Assembly (NCBI RefSeq): GCF_039645985.1
Contig: NZ_CP147919.1
Coordinates: forward strand, 496,001 to 560,000
Source of the DNA: Sulfurimonas sp. HSL3-7
GTDB lineage: Bacteria > Campylobacterota > Campylobacteria > Campylobacterales > Sulfurimonadaceae
DNA length: 64,000 bases
Direction of reading: 5' to 3'
A model generated the notes under the pieces. The model saw only the letters and a list, made by a program, of their open reading frames with translations, made no database searches and was not told where the DNA came from. Below, piece by piece: positions 19,178 through 27,572 of this stretch; the first letter of the stretch is position 1, and every line of letters starts with the position of its first letter. The position numbers were made by a program, and so were the translations under genes.

Positions 19178-19507
19178 GTGACTAACAAAGAAAGCCCCTA
19201 TTGAGATGACGGTACATGCGGCGTTATAGGAACATTTTACACCTGTCCCATGCATCCTGAAGTTCGACAAAAGAGCCCCGGCTCATGTCCAAAGTGCGGT
19301 ATCGCACTGGAAAAAGCGGTTGAGAATTTTGAAAGTGTGCAGATGCAATACATCTGTCCGATGCACCCGGAAGTGGTGAGTGACAGACCGGGAAACTGTC
19401 CGAAATGCGGTATGGGATTTGAGCCGATGATTGCGGCAACGGCGATGAGTTTCAGTTCGGTGTCGGTCATCATTAACGCCTTGTGTCTGAAAAAGACAAA
19501 ACTCTAA
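19178..19507 (+). pseudogene. Decayed CopA-like P-type ATPase: metal-binding N-terminus joined to C-terminal end
   Basis: From GTG 19178 (GGAGG upstream) the frame meets TGA at 19202 and then continues open to 19507. After the stop it encodes two copies of the heavy-metal-binding zinc-ribbon-like motif (TCPMHPEVRQ..CPKCG and ICPMHPEVVS..CPKCGM) found at the N-terminus of copper ATPases. It then jumps directly to IAATAMSFSSVSVIINAL, which is the usual extreme C-terminus of P1B ATPases. All membrane, phosphorylation and nucleotide domains are missing. I read this as an internal in-frame deletion of ~600-700 codons plus a nonsense codon. The part from ATG 19250 could still make an 85-residue metal-binding peptide. 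Confidence 0.68.
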
Positions 19508-19541
19508 ACAAGAAAGGGTGATTTCTACCTCGTTAGGCGCT

Positions 19542-19573
19542 TTCACAAACGCTTCACACAGTACCGATATACT
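19542..19573 (+). promoter_or_regulatory. Copper-regulator box C with -10, drives the efflux operon
   Basis: TTCACA at 19542, TTCACA at 19553 (11-base step) and TATACT at 19568 (15-base step): the clearest copy. It lies ~70 bases before the CrdA-like start, so transcripts would include the hairpin at 19586-19626. Confidence 0.68.
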
Positions 19574-19585
19574 CGTATAAATTTA

Positions 19586-19626
19586 AGGGCACCTCTGAAG
19601 TCTGTTATGGTCTTGAGAAGTGCCCT
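19586..19626 (+). promoter_or_regulatory. Leader hairpin of the copper efflux operon
   Basis: AGGGCAC (19586-19592) pairs with GTGCCCT (19620-19626), and CTC/GAG continue the stem inside after a small bulge. It ends four bases before the AAGGAG ribosome site of the first gene. A stem this close to the ribosome site may tune translation or protect the 5' end; no T-run follows, so it is not a plain terminator. Confidence 0.5.
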
Positions 19627-19641
19627 ATAGAAGGAGAAACA

Positions 19642-20028
19642 GTGAAAACCTTGATCAAACTTCTTATGATGGCCGTGTTGACAGGTGGGCTGCTCCATGC
19701 AGCAGGTTTTGAAAAAACGGCAACGTTTAGAACAACCAAGGTTGTCATGAGCGTAGAAAAGCCTCTGGCCGTCGGCAGCAACACGCTTGAACTTATGCTG
19801 ACGCTCGATGCCAAGGTTTCCGAAGGTGCGGCAGTCAGCCTGAAAGTCTTTATGCCTGCCATGCCGGGTATGCCGGCGATGGAGAGTGTTGTTGACGCGA
19901 CCTCCCTTGGCGGTGGTAAGTACAAAGCCGATGTGAACTTTTCGATGGGCGGAACATGGCAGATACATATTCTTATTACACCGAAAACCGGCAAGCGGAT
20001 ACGGGTAAAAACATCCGTCAATATCTAG
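19642..20028 (+). CDS. CrdA-like secreted protein with FixH/YtkA-type fold
   Basis: 128 residues from GTG 19642 (AAGGAG upstream). Signal peptide (MMAVLTGGLLHAA), then one Ig-like domain of the FixH/YtkA type with a Met-rich loop (VFMPAMPGMPAMES, four Met), a likely Cu(I) site. It is followed after eight bases by the TolC-like gene. In H. pylori a secreted CrdA precedes crdB-czcB-czcA in the same order and is needed for copper resistance. Homology to CrdA itself is by position and general features. Confidence 0.72.
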   Translation: MKTLIKLLMMAVLTGGLLHAAGFEKTATFRTTKVVMSVEKPLAVGSNTLELMLTLDAKVSEGAAVSLKVFMPAMPGMPAMESVVDATSLGGGKYKADVNFSMGGTWQIHILITPKTGKRIRVKTSVNI

Positions 20029-20036
20029 GATAGATC

Positions 20037-21230
20037 ATGAAACAGATACTCTTGATGTTTCTGCCCCTGTTGTTGAGTGCCACACCGTTGGAGGTGATCA
20101 TCGATAATGCGTTGGCTTTCCATCCCTCTTTAGAGGCGATACAAGCGCGTCTCTATGCTGAAGATTATCAGATCTCCTCTACCCGTAACTTTGCCAACCC
20201 CGAGATCGCTTTCGCTATCAACGACATTCAGTTTGAGGACATAACCGACCGTTCGCTTGAACCGATGCAGACGACCAGTGTCATCCTGAAACAGAAGTTT
20301 CCCTCTTTCGGAAAACGTGACGCCGCGACGGCACGCTCACGCGCGAGGAAGCAGGTCACCGCTTTGAGCCTGGAAGAGTCGAAGGTGAAACTGGTGGAGC
20401 GCATCAAGATGACGTCCTATGGCATTTGGGAAGTCGATGAAGAGTTGAAGGTCATCGGAGAATACATCGAGGTAACGCGCCAAAACATCGAACTCAATAC
20501 CGCTTACAGTGCCACCCGTACCAGCAGCCATATGGGGATCATGTCGGCCGAGCTGACACTATCGCAGCTAAAGATCAAAAAGAGCCGGTACGAGAGTATG
20601 CGAAAAATGCTGTACGCGAAACTCAGCTACCTCGCAGCACAGGAGATTTTGAGTGTCGAGGTCGATCTGCAGGTCCAGGCCCCGAAAGAGCTGGAACTCT
20701 ATACGCAGAAGTTGGCGAACAACAGAGGCTACGGCGCAAAAAGTGCCGAAGTCCAACTGGCACAGAGCGATATAAAAGTACAGGACCTTTCGGGCAATGT
20801 CGACCCTTTTGTGCAGGTCGGCTACTTTCACCGACAATCGTATAACGACTATGTCAATGTCGGTTTCGGCATGGCCCTGCCCATCTACGGTACCGAGAGC
20901 GACAACACGGAAGCGGCCCGTAAGATGGCGCTCTCGAAAGCTTCGGAGAGCCAGGACTATCTGCAACGCCTCCGGGGTGAACTCGGAGGGCTTTACGCCC
21001 AGCTCGAAGATGCGTACGCTATCTATCGGATCATTCATGACGAGAGCATGCCGCAGATCGAGCATATGTTTGAGTTGACCAGCGCCTCGGTCAAAAGCGG
21101 GCAGGATCTTTTTGTCTATATCGACCTTTTAAAGCAGAAACTGGCGCTTGATGAGCAACTCATCAAAGCGACGGTACGGTTTAACATGACGGAAGCTTCG
21201 TTAGATGCGATGACAGGAGAGACACGATGA
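20037..21230 (+). CDS. TolC-family outer-membrane efflux protein (CusC/CrdB-like)
   Basis: 397 residues with a short signal peptide (LLMFLPLLLSATP) and the long helical repeats of TolC channels (LEVIIDNALAFHPSLEAIQARL; NPEIAFAINDIQ; second repeat from ~230). It forms the outer-membrane exit duct of the tripartite pump. The start of the adaptor gene overlaps its stop (ATGA), so expression is coupled. Alternative names CrdB or CusC are by context. Confidence 0.88.
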   Translation: MKQILLMFLPLLLSATPLEVIIDNALAFHPSLEAIQARLYAEDYQISSTRNFANPEIAFAINDIQFEDITDRSLEPMQTTSVILKQKFPSFGKRDAATARSRARKQVTALSLEESKVKLVERIKMTSYGIWEVDEELKVIGEYIEVTRQNIELNTAYSATRTSSHMGIMSAELTLSQLKIKKSRYESMRKMLYAKLSYLAAQEILSVEVDLQVQAPKELELYTQKLANNRGYGAKSAEVQLAQSDIKVQDLSGNVDPFVQVGYFHRQSYNDYVNVGFGMALPIYGTESDNTEAARKMALSKASESQDYLQRLRGELGGLYAQLEDAYAIYRIIHDESMPQIEHMFELTSASVKSGQDLFVYIDLLKQKLALDEQLIKATVRFNMTEASLDAMTGETR

Positions 21231-22222
21231 AAAAAGCAGTCATAATTTTGATGTTATTGATGCCTCTGATGGCAAAAGAGGCGACGGTTGAACAGCTCTT
21301 CAATGTTCAGACGGTGAAAGTCAAAGCGCAAAAGAGTGCGCAAAGCCGAAAAAATTACGGTTATGTAAAGGTGGACGAATCGCGTGTGTACGATGTCGTA
21401 CCGCGTTACGGCGGTTACATTGTCACGCTGTATGCCGACAAGCGCTACCAAAAAGTGCGCAAAGGCGAAAAGCTGGCAAAGGTCTATTCGCCGGAGATTC
21501 TGCAGGCCAAAGAGGATTACATCAATGCGGTCAACTATGACAAGCAGCGTCCCAATGCGGCGATGGTAGAGAGCGCCAAAGAGAAACTGCAGCTGCTGGG
21601 CGTTGCAGGCAGTGAGATCGCTGCGGTCAGAAGAAGCGGCAAGGCAGGTCAATACAGCTACATCACCGCACCGTCAAGCGGGTATCTTTTTGAAAAAAAT
21701 GTCAACAATCTGGGCGCATTCGTCACCAAACAAAAGCTCTTTACCATTGTCGATCTTAAGAAGGTCTGGGTTGAGGTAAAGGTCTACCAAAAAGAGCTTG
21801 CCGGGTACCGGAACTTGACTGACTTCAGTGTCACGGCAGTGGGCTCGGACGGTGTTTTTTCTGCCAGGAAGATGCAATTCTACCCCAGCATCGATCCGAA
21901 AGAGGCAACGGCGACGCTGCGTTTGGAGGTCATGAACGCCAAGGCAGATCTGTTGCCCGGCATGTATGCGACGATCACCGCAAGCAGCGCGCCTGAAACC
22001 CATCTCACTTTGCCGACCACAGCGGTCATCCGAAAGAACGGGCAGTTCTATGTCTTTGGCGTGGGTGAATTTGAGGGTGAGTATGAACCCAAAACGGTCG
22101 ATGTCGAGCCGCTTGACAACAATACCTATATCGTAAAAAGCGGTCTCGATGCCGGCGATGAGGTGGTGGACAACGCCCTCTTTATGATGGACTCTGATGC
22201 CCAGATCAATGGCTTGTACTAA
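21227..22222 (+). CDS. Periplasmic adaptor of RND efflux pump (CusB/CzcB-like)
   Basis: 331 residues: signal peptide (IILMLLMPLMAKE), barrel-sandwich hybrid halves (YGGYIVTLYADKRYQKVRKGEKLAKVYSPEI and YITAPSSGYLFEKN), an alpha-hairpin and a beta-barrel plus membrane-proximal domain (LTLPTTAVIRKNGQFYVFGV). It bridges the inner-membrane pump and the TolC-like duct. No extra N-terminal heavy-metal domain is present, unlike some CusB proteins. Confidence 0.9.
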   Translation: MKKAVIILMLLMPLMAKEATVEQLFNVQTVKVKAQKSAQSRKNYGYVKVDESRVYDVVPRYGGYIVTLYADKRYQKVRKGEKLAKVYSPEILQAKEDYINAVNYDKQRPNAAMVESAKEKLQLLGVAGSEIAAVRRSGKAGQYSYITAPSSGYLFEKNVNNLGAFVTKQKLFTIVDLKKVWVEVKVYQKELAGYRNLTDFSVTAVGSDGVFSARKMQFYPSIDPKEATATLRLEVMNAKADLLPGMYATITASSAPETHLTLPTTAVIRKNGQFYVFGVGEFEGEYEPKTVDVEPLDNNTYIVKSGLDAGDEVVDNALFMMDSDAQINGLY

Positions 22223-22235
22223 GTAAGAGGAGAAA

Positions 22236-25200
22236 ATGATGATTGAAAAACTCATAGCGTTAAGTATCAGAAACCGTTTTCTCGTTTTGATGGTGACGCT
22301 CTTTTTGGTCATCGGCTCATACTGGGCGATGAAGAACACCCCGCTGGACGCCCTGCCGGACCTTTCGCCGCCGCAGGTCATCGTCAAGGTCAACTGGGCG
22401 GGACAGAGTCCTGAGATCATAGAGGATCAGGGGACCTACCCGCTGGTGTCACAGTTTCTCTCCATCGCCGATATCGAGACGGTACGCGGTTACTCGACCT
22501 ACGGCAATGCGCTGATCTACATCATCTTCAAAGAGGGCACCGACCTCTACTGGGCACGCTCACGGGTACTTGAACAGCTCGCTTCGGTGCAGTCTCAGTT
22601 GCCTTCAGGCCTGGAAGTGAGCCTCGGACCCGACGCTTCGGGCGTCGGTTGGGTCTATGAATATGCACTGACCTCCAAGACCAAAAATCTTGCGGAATTG
22701 CGAACCCTGCAGGACTACTATTACAAATACGCACTGTTGGGCATGGACGGAGTCTCCGAAGTGGCCAGCATCGGCGGTTTCGTCCCGACCTATCAGGTCA
22801 CGGTCAAGAGTGACGCTTTGGTCATGCACAACCTCTCTATCGGTGATGTCGCCAAGGTCCTCAAAGCAAACAACGATGACACCGGCGGGCGCATCGTCAT
22901 CCAGAACGGTTACGAGTGGATGGTGCAGGCCAAGGGTTACCTCAAGGACCTCGATGAGATCCGCTCCCTCGTAGTTGCCACCCCGGAGGGGGTGCCGCTT
23001 ACCATCGGCGATATCGCCCGGGTGGAGCTGGTACCGGCCAACCGCCGGGGTATGGCTGACCTGAACGGCGAAGGGGAAGTGGTCGGTGGCATCGTGATGG
23101 TGCGCTACGGCGAGGATGTCTATTCGGTCATCAAAAAGATAAAGTCGAAGATGGCGGAGCTCAAGGTCGACGGCGTCGATGTAGTCACGGTCTATGACCG
23201 CTCGGGATTGATCGAAAAGGCGGTGGGCACGCTGCGGGGCACCCTGATCGAAGAGAGCACCATCGTGGTGGTTATCATCGCCCTCTTCCTGCTGCACCTG
23301 CGTTCATCACTGATCCTGTTGATTATTCTGCCGCTGACCATCGGGTTTACCTTTTTACTGATGAAAGGATTCGGGATCGGTTCGAACATCATGAGTCTCG
23401 GTGGCATCGCGATCGCGATCGGGGCGATGGTGGATGCAACGATCGTGATGATCGAGAATGCCCACAAGTCCATTCATAAAGCTGAAACGGTCAAGCAGCA
23501 AAGCCGCCAGGCCTACGCTAACGCTGAGTTTTCCTCGGCGGAAGGCCCACGTGCAGATGAACCGCACTTAAGGACTCCCGAAGATGTCAGATTAAGCGAT
23601 AAAGAGCGGGTCAATGTCATTTTGCACTCCTCTCAGCTCGTCGGCAGACCTATCTTTTTTGCGCTGGCGCTGGTCGTAGTCTCTTTTCTGCCGATCTTCG
23701 CTTTGGGAGGACAGGAAGGGCGGCTCTTCGGGCCGCTGGCCTATACCAAGACCTTTGCCATGAGTGCCGGGGCGCTGCTCTCGGTCACACTGGTGCCGGT
23801 GCTGATGCTCTTTTTCGTCCGCGGCAGGATCCTTGAAGAGCGCAGAAACCCGTTGAGCCGTTTTTTTATCTGGCTCTACCGTCCTATTGTTGTCTACGGA
23901 CTGAAGATCAAATACCTTCTGATTGTGTTGCTGATAGTCTCGCTGGGATACATGTACCCGCTCTACAAAAATCTCAATTGGGAATTTATGCCGATGCTCA
24001 ACGAAGAGACCTTTATGTACATGCCGGTTACCCCGTTTGGTATCAGTGTCGATCAGAGCAGGGCGTTGACCCAGAAAACGGACAAGATCCTGAACTCCTT
24101 TCCCGAGGTCGAGACTGTTTTCGGCAAGGGCGGCAGGGCTGACTCGGCGACCGACCCGGCGCCGCTGGGAATGCTCGAGACGATCATTACCTTTAAAGAG
24201 AAGAGCGAATGGCGCGAGGGGATGACTTATGAAAAGCTGATGGCGGAGATGGAGGCAGCTCTTCGGGTGCCGGGTCTGGTCAACTCCTGGACCTACCCGA
24301 TCCGAGGGCGTATCGACATGCTGCTCAGTGGTATCCGCACCCCGCTGGGGATCAAGCTTTACGGCGCCGATGCCGAGGTGCTGCAGCGTCTCTCCAAGGA
24401 GATCGAAGAGCGGCTGCGCAATTTCAACAAGACCCTTTCGGTCGTCGCCGACCGGGCAAGTGCCGGGTATTACATCGATATCGATATCGACAAAGCCGCG
24501 CTGGCGCGATACGGCCTGAGCGAAGCGGTTCTTTTGGCTTACACGTCGGCAGCCATCGGCGGTATGCAGATCTCGACGATGTACAAGGGGCTCGAACGCT
24601 ATAGCGTAGCACTGCGCCTTGAGGAGGAGGAACGCCGAAGTGTCGGGGCGATCCGCAATCTGCAGATCAAGACGAAGCTGGGGTTTGTCCCTCTGGAGAC
24701 CTTTGCAAAGGTCGATTACCGTGAAAGCGCTTCCGTCATGAAAAGCGAGATGGCCACCCCGGTCACCTTTGTCTACATCACGCCAAAAGAGGGGATCTCG
24801 GCAACCGCCTACAAGGACGAGGCGAAGAGTGTGGTCGAGGCGATCGAACTGCCTGAGGGGTATTACCTGGAGTGGGCGGGGCAGTCGGAGTATCTTGAGT
24901 CGGCGATGGCGAAGATCGTCTGGATCGTGCCGGTCACGTTTCTGCTTATTTTGCTGTTGATCTACCTGGCACTCAAAGAGATCATACCGACACTGATCGT
25001 CTTCTTTGCCCTGCCGTTTGCTCTGATGGGCGGGCTGCTCTATATCGACTATTTGGACTTCAACATGAGTATCGCCGTTATCGTCGGCTTTCTCGCCCTG
25101 CTGGGTATCGCCGCCGAGACGGCGATCGTCATGATCGTCTATCTGAAAGAGAGTGTCGAAAATGCTCAGGAAAAATGGGGCGAAACGTACAATGTAGAGC

Positions 25201-25481
25201 ATCTCGAAGCCGCCATTTATGAGGGTGCTGTTCAGCGGGTACGCCCAAAACTGATGACGGTCTTCGCCACCCTTGCCGCACTGTTGCCGATCATGTACAA
25301 CACCGGGGTCGGTTCCGAAGTGACACAGCGCATCGCCGCACCGATGATCGGCGGCGTCGTCTCCTCCGCACTGCTGAGCCTCGTCATTATCCCGCTGCTT
25401 TACGAGATCTACGGTAGGTGGCAGCTTAAGCGTATGCAGCGCGAAGGAGAAGAAAAAAAAGAGGAGGTCGAAGATGATTAA
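22236..25481 (+). CDS. Heavy-metal efflux RND permease (CusA/CzcA family, Cu/Ag type)
   Basis: 1081 residues, twelve membrane helices and two large periplasmic loops. Opening LIALSIRNRFLVLMVTLFL and GTDLYWARSRVLEQL are typical. The three Met positions of Cu/Ag pumps appear retained (MPVTPFGIS; DPAPLGMLET; RIDMLLSGI), favouring monovalent metal over Zn/Co. Proton motive force drives export. Odd point: the cytoplasmic loop between helices 4 and 5 is about 28 residues longer than E. coli CusA, with an Ala/Glu/Pro-rich insert around 23500-23590. The next gene starts inside its last codons. Confidence 0.93.
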   Translation: MMIEKLIALSIRNRFLVLMVTLFLVIGSYWAMKNTPLDALPDLSPPQVIVKVNWAGQSPEIIEDQGTYPLVSQFLSIADIETVRGYSTYGNALIYIIFKEGTDLYWARSRVLEQLASVQSQLPSGLEVSLGPDASGVGWVYEYALTSKTKNLAELRTLQDYYYKYALLGMDGVSEVASIGGFVPTYQVTVKSDALVMHNLSIGDVAKVLKANNDDTGGRIVIQNGYEWMVQAKGYLKDLDEIRSLVVATPEGVPLTIGDIARVELVPANRRGMADLNGEGEVVGGIVMVRYGEDVYSVIKKIKSKMAELKVDGVDVVTVYDRSGLIEKAVGTLRGTLIEESTIVVVIIALFLLHLRSSLILLIILPLTIGFTFLLMKGFGIGSNIMSLGGIAIAIGAMVDATIVMIENAHKSIHKAETVKQQSRQAYANAEFSSAEGPRADEPHLRTPEDVRLSDKERVNVILHSSQLVGRPIFFALALVVVSFLPIFALGGQEGRLFGPLAYTKTFAMSAGALLSVTLVPVLMLFFVRGRILEERRNPLSRFFIWLYRPIVVYGLKIKYLLIVLLIVSLGYMYPLYKNLNWEFMPMLNEETFMYMPVTPFGISVDQSRALTQKTDKILNSFPEVETVFGKGGRADSATDPAPLGMLETIITFKEKSEWREGMTYEKLMAEMEAALRVPGLVNSWTYPIRGRIDMLLSGIRTPLGIKLYGADAEVLQRLSKEIEERLRNFNKTLSVVADRASAGYYIDIDIDKAALARYGLSEAVLLAYTSAAIGGMQISTMYKGLERYSVALRLEEEERRSVGAIRNLQIKTKLGFVPLETFAKVDYRESASVMKSEMATPVTFVYITPKEGISATAYKDEAKSVVEAIELPEGYYLEWAGQSEYLESAMAKIVWIVPVTFLLILLLIYLALKEIIPTLIVFFALPFALMGGLLYIDYLDFNMSIAVIVGFLALLGIAAETAIVMIVYLKESVENAQEKWGETYNVEHLEAAIYEGAVQRVRPKLMTVFATLAALLPIMYNTGVGSEVTQRIAAPMIGGVVSSALLSLVIIPLLYEIYGRWQLKRMQREGEEKKEEVEDD

Positions 25482-25839
25482 AAGGGTGATGAAAAGCCTG
25501 TTATTGCTCTCATTGCTCGCTGCAGGCCTGGGCTGCAGCGAGCGGGACGACAGGTCCAAAAACAGTGCTGCGGCCGGCAGCATTATGAAGTGCGGTGCCG
25601 GCAAGTGCGGGGCCAATATGCCTGAGGGAAACAGCGCACTGGCGAAAAAGAGGATGAATATCCTCTCGCAGATGCGAGAAGAGGACAGCCGGCGCGACTG
25701 CGTCACAAAAGCGCAAAACACCAAGGCGCTTTATGACTGCGTGCGTGACCCGGAGACGGGGAGATTGAGCACAAAGTGCGGTGTCATGAATGACGGGAAG
25801 CCGATGAGATGCGGTGCCGGCAAATGCAGCGGTGGCTGA
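25474..25839 (+). CDS. Small exported Cys-rich protein with CGAGKC repeats
   Basis: 121 residues, family not recognised. A signal peptide (LLLLSLLAAGLGC) ends at a Cys in a poor lipobox. The mature part has KCGAGKCG near residue 39 and RCGAGKCSGG at the C-terminus, with three more Cys (RDC, YDC, TKCG) between. Two CGxGKC motifs near a Cu/Ag pump suggest a periplasmic copper-binding protein. The motif resembles EGKCG repeats of HvfA-type copper-binding peptides, but no modifying enzymes are present. Its start overlaps the pump gene by eight bases, so it is the last gene of the efflux operon. Confidence 0.72.
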   Translation: MIKRVMKSLLLLSLLAAGLGCSERDDRSKNSAAAGSIMKCGAGKCGANMPEGNSALAKKRMNILSQMREEDSRRDCVTKAQNTKALYDCVRDPETGRLSTKCGVMNDGKPMRCGAGKCSGG

Positions 25840-25930
25840 AGCACATTGACACATCTCTTCTTATCAAAATTATAAGGAGCACCTTTTAATACACTGTTTA
25901 GTTTGGTTAAACTACAATGTATAGATTACT

Positions 25931-26392
25931 ATGAGAAGGATTTTGATGTTGGATCTAACGATTTCCGAGGGCAAACTCGGGGAATTTCCGCCTGTGACGA
26001 AACCGCATCCGGGCTTTTTTTACGAGGTGGGCGAAGAGCGTTTCAGAGAGTTGGTCAATGCACACTATGACCTGATACGCGAGAGTGATATCGCCTTTCT
26101 TTTTCCGGTGGATGATGAGGATTTCGCCGAAGCGCAAAAACATGCGGCCGATTTCCTGATCCAGATCTGCGGCGGGCCGAACTATTTCGAACAGACAAGG
26201 GGCGAAGCGCGCATGGTGGGGCGCCATGCACCGTTCCGTATTGACGAACATGGCCGCCGCACCTGGCTGAGCCTCTACGCCAAACTGCTGCCCGAGCTTG
26301 AAAAAGAGGGGATCACCCCCGAGTATATCCAGTCTTTCTGGGACTATCTGGATACCCACTCCAAATGGATGGTCAATACCCCAAGCAAATAA
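25931..26392 (+). CDS. Truncated (2/2) globin
   Basis: 153 residues. The pattern FFYEVGEERFRELVNAHYDLI and the core QICGGPNYFEQTRGEARMVGRHAPFRIDEHGRRTWL match bacterial truncated haemoglobins of group II, with the haem-ligating His in VGRHAPFRI. Likely roles are O2 or NO binding in the cytoplasm. It is transcribed alone, with a TACAATG-like -10 shortly upstream (~25913). A short N-terminal extension precedes the globin fold. Confidence 0.82.
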   Translation: MRRILMLDLTISEGKLGEFPPVTKPHPGFFYEVGEERFRELVNAHYDLIRESDIAFLFPVDDEDFAEAQKHAADFLIQICGGPNYFEQTRGEARMVGRHAPFRIDEHGRRTWLSLYAKLLPELEKEGITPEYIQSFWDYLDTHSKWMVNTPSK

Positions 26393-26403
26393 TATATGCC
26401 GTG

Positions 26404-26430
26404 GCAGCGGGGCCTTCTTTCGGACGCTGC
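26404..26430 (+). terminator. Hairpin after the globin gene
   Basis: GCAGCG (26404-26409) pairs with CGCTGC (26425-26430), 12 bases after the globin stop. The sequence beyond is not T-rich, so the call as a terminator is tentative. Confidence 0.35.
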
Positions 26431-26549
26431 ACGGACCCTCTCGCTTTATCTATCAAAAACTTATAAAATTTCAGTAGTGCTGAACCTTATGTTAATGTTA
26501 CAGATACAATATGGCAAGCTAAGGTATAGATAAGTGTGAAAAAGGGGAG

Positions 26550-27068
26550 ATGATGAGAATGATAGCAGTATTGCTGTTCACGGCAATAATAGCCTTAGGT
26601 AATGAGCTGACAGTGGATACAAAGCGTTCGTCTATCGATTTTACGGCGACAGAGTTCTTTTTTGCCAGTGTGGATGGTAACTTTAGCAGTTTTGGCGGTA
26701 CGATCACCGTAGAAGAGGGGAAGGTCACGGCCATTAACGGTGAGGTCGCCGTTATTTCTATCAATACCGGCAATGCCAGGCGTGACGACCATCTTCTGAG
26801 CAGTGACTTTTTTTATGAGGTGAAGTTTCATACCATCACCTTTCGTTCAAAAGCGGTAACGCAGAAGAACGTTATTGCCGATGTAACGATCAAAGATATT
26901 ACGAAAACACTCAATTTCAAGATTAAAAAGATCGAAGTAGGTGATGATGGGGTCACAATCAAACTCACCGGCGTAGTCGACCGTACAGCGTTCGATATCG
27001 ATAACAGCTTTATGAGCGCGATCATCAAAGATAATATCAATGTAGTAGCAAGGCTGGTAGCGCACTGA
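26550..27068 (+). CDS. YceI-family periplasmic lipid-binding protein
   Basis: 172 residues with a signal peptide (MIAVLLFTAIIALGN). Then comes the YceI barrel: LTVDTKRSSIDFTATEFFFASVDGNFSSFGGTITVE, RRDDHLLSSDFFYEVKFHTITF and TIKDITKTLNFKI, each a family hallmark. YceI proteins bind polyisoprenoids or amphiphiles in the periplasm; the ligand here is unknown. It is a single gene with an AAAAGGGGAGATG start region and a TACAATATG -10-like motif upstream. Confidence 0.92.
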   Translation: MMRMIAVLLFTAIIALGNELTVDTKRSSIDFTATEFFFASVDGNFSSFGGTITVEEGKVTAINGEVAVISINTGNARRDDHLLSSDFFYEVKFHTITFRSKAVTQKNVIADVTIKDITKTLNFKIKKIEVGDDGVTIKLTGVVDRTAFDIDNSFMSAIIKDNINVVARLVAH

Positions 27069-27145
27069 ATTTCGGGTAAATCTCTGCCTCTCTAGGATTA
27101 GCGCACATCTTCGGGTATAATCTTCCCTATTGAGAAGGAGAATGT

Positions 27146-27538
27146 ATGATAAAACTATTGATGTCTATATTGCTTGTCAGCACATCGCTGTTTGCCGATC
27201 TTGATTGGGCAGAGGATTACACGGAAGCACTCAAGCAGGCAAAAGAGGAGAACAAAAAAGTCCTGATCATGTTTTCACGTGAAGAGTGTAATGCCTGTAA
27301 CAAGATGAAAAAAGAGGTCTATACCGACCCCGAAGTCTCCAATTATGTCAACTCCTTTTTTGTCCCTGTTGAGATCGATACCGAATATGATTCAAGAAAG
27401 GGTTTCAAGGTTTTTGCCACGCCAACGTACTACTTTTTGGATTCTGACGGCAAGCAGATCGGGCGCATGATGGTCGGCGGCGCTGATGCCAAAAGCTTTC
27501 TGAAAAAACTTCAAGAGGTCGAACACTCGAAAAAATAG
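27146..27538 (+). CDS. Exported thioredoxin-like protein (SoxW/DsbD-gamma type)
   Basis: 130 residues: signal peptide (LLMSILLVSTSLFA), then a thioredoxin fold with VLIMFSREECNACNKMKKEVY (CNAC active site) and the cis-Pro in VFATPTYYFLD. The charged EDYTEALKQAKEENKKVL segment is typical of periplasmic thioredoxins in Campylobacterota that reduce cytochrome or Sox components. The partner is not visible here. TATAATC lies just ahead as -10. Confidence 0.88.
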   Translation: MIKLLMSILLVSTSLFADLDWAEDYTEALKQAKEENKKVLIMFSREECNACNKMKKEVYTDPEVSNYVNSFFVPVEIDTEYDSRKGFKVFATPTYYFLDSDGKQIGRMMVGGADAKSFLKKLQEVEHSKK

Positions 27539-27572
27539 GCTAAAATACGTCCATCAAACAATAGGAAACAAC

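Noticed and set aside
19202-19204. TGA in the ATPase remnant as a selenocysteine codon
   Set aside because: No convincing SECIS-like stem follows, and the gene is already broken by a large deletion, so a plain nonsense codon is simpler.
25474-25839. Calling the CGAGKC protein a true HvfA-type modified peptide
   Set aside because: The core motif differs (AGKC not EGKC), it has few repeats, and neither DUF692 nor DUF2063 genes are adjacent.
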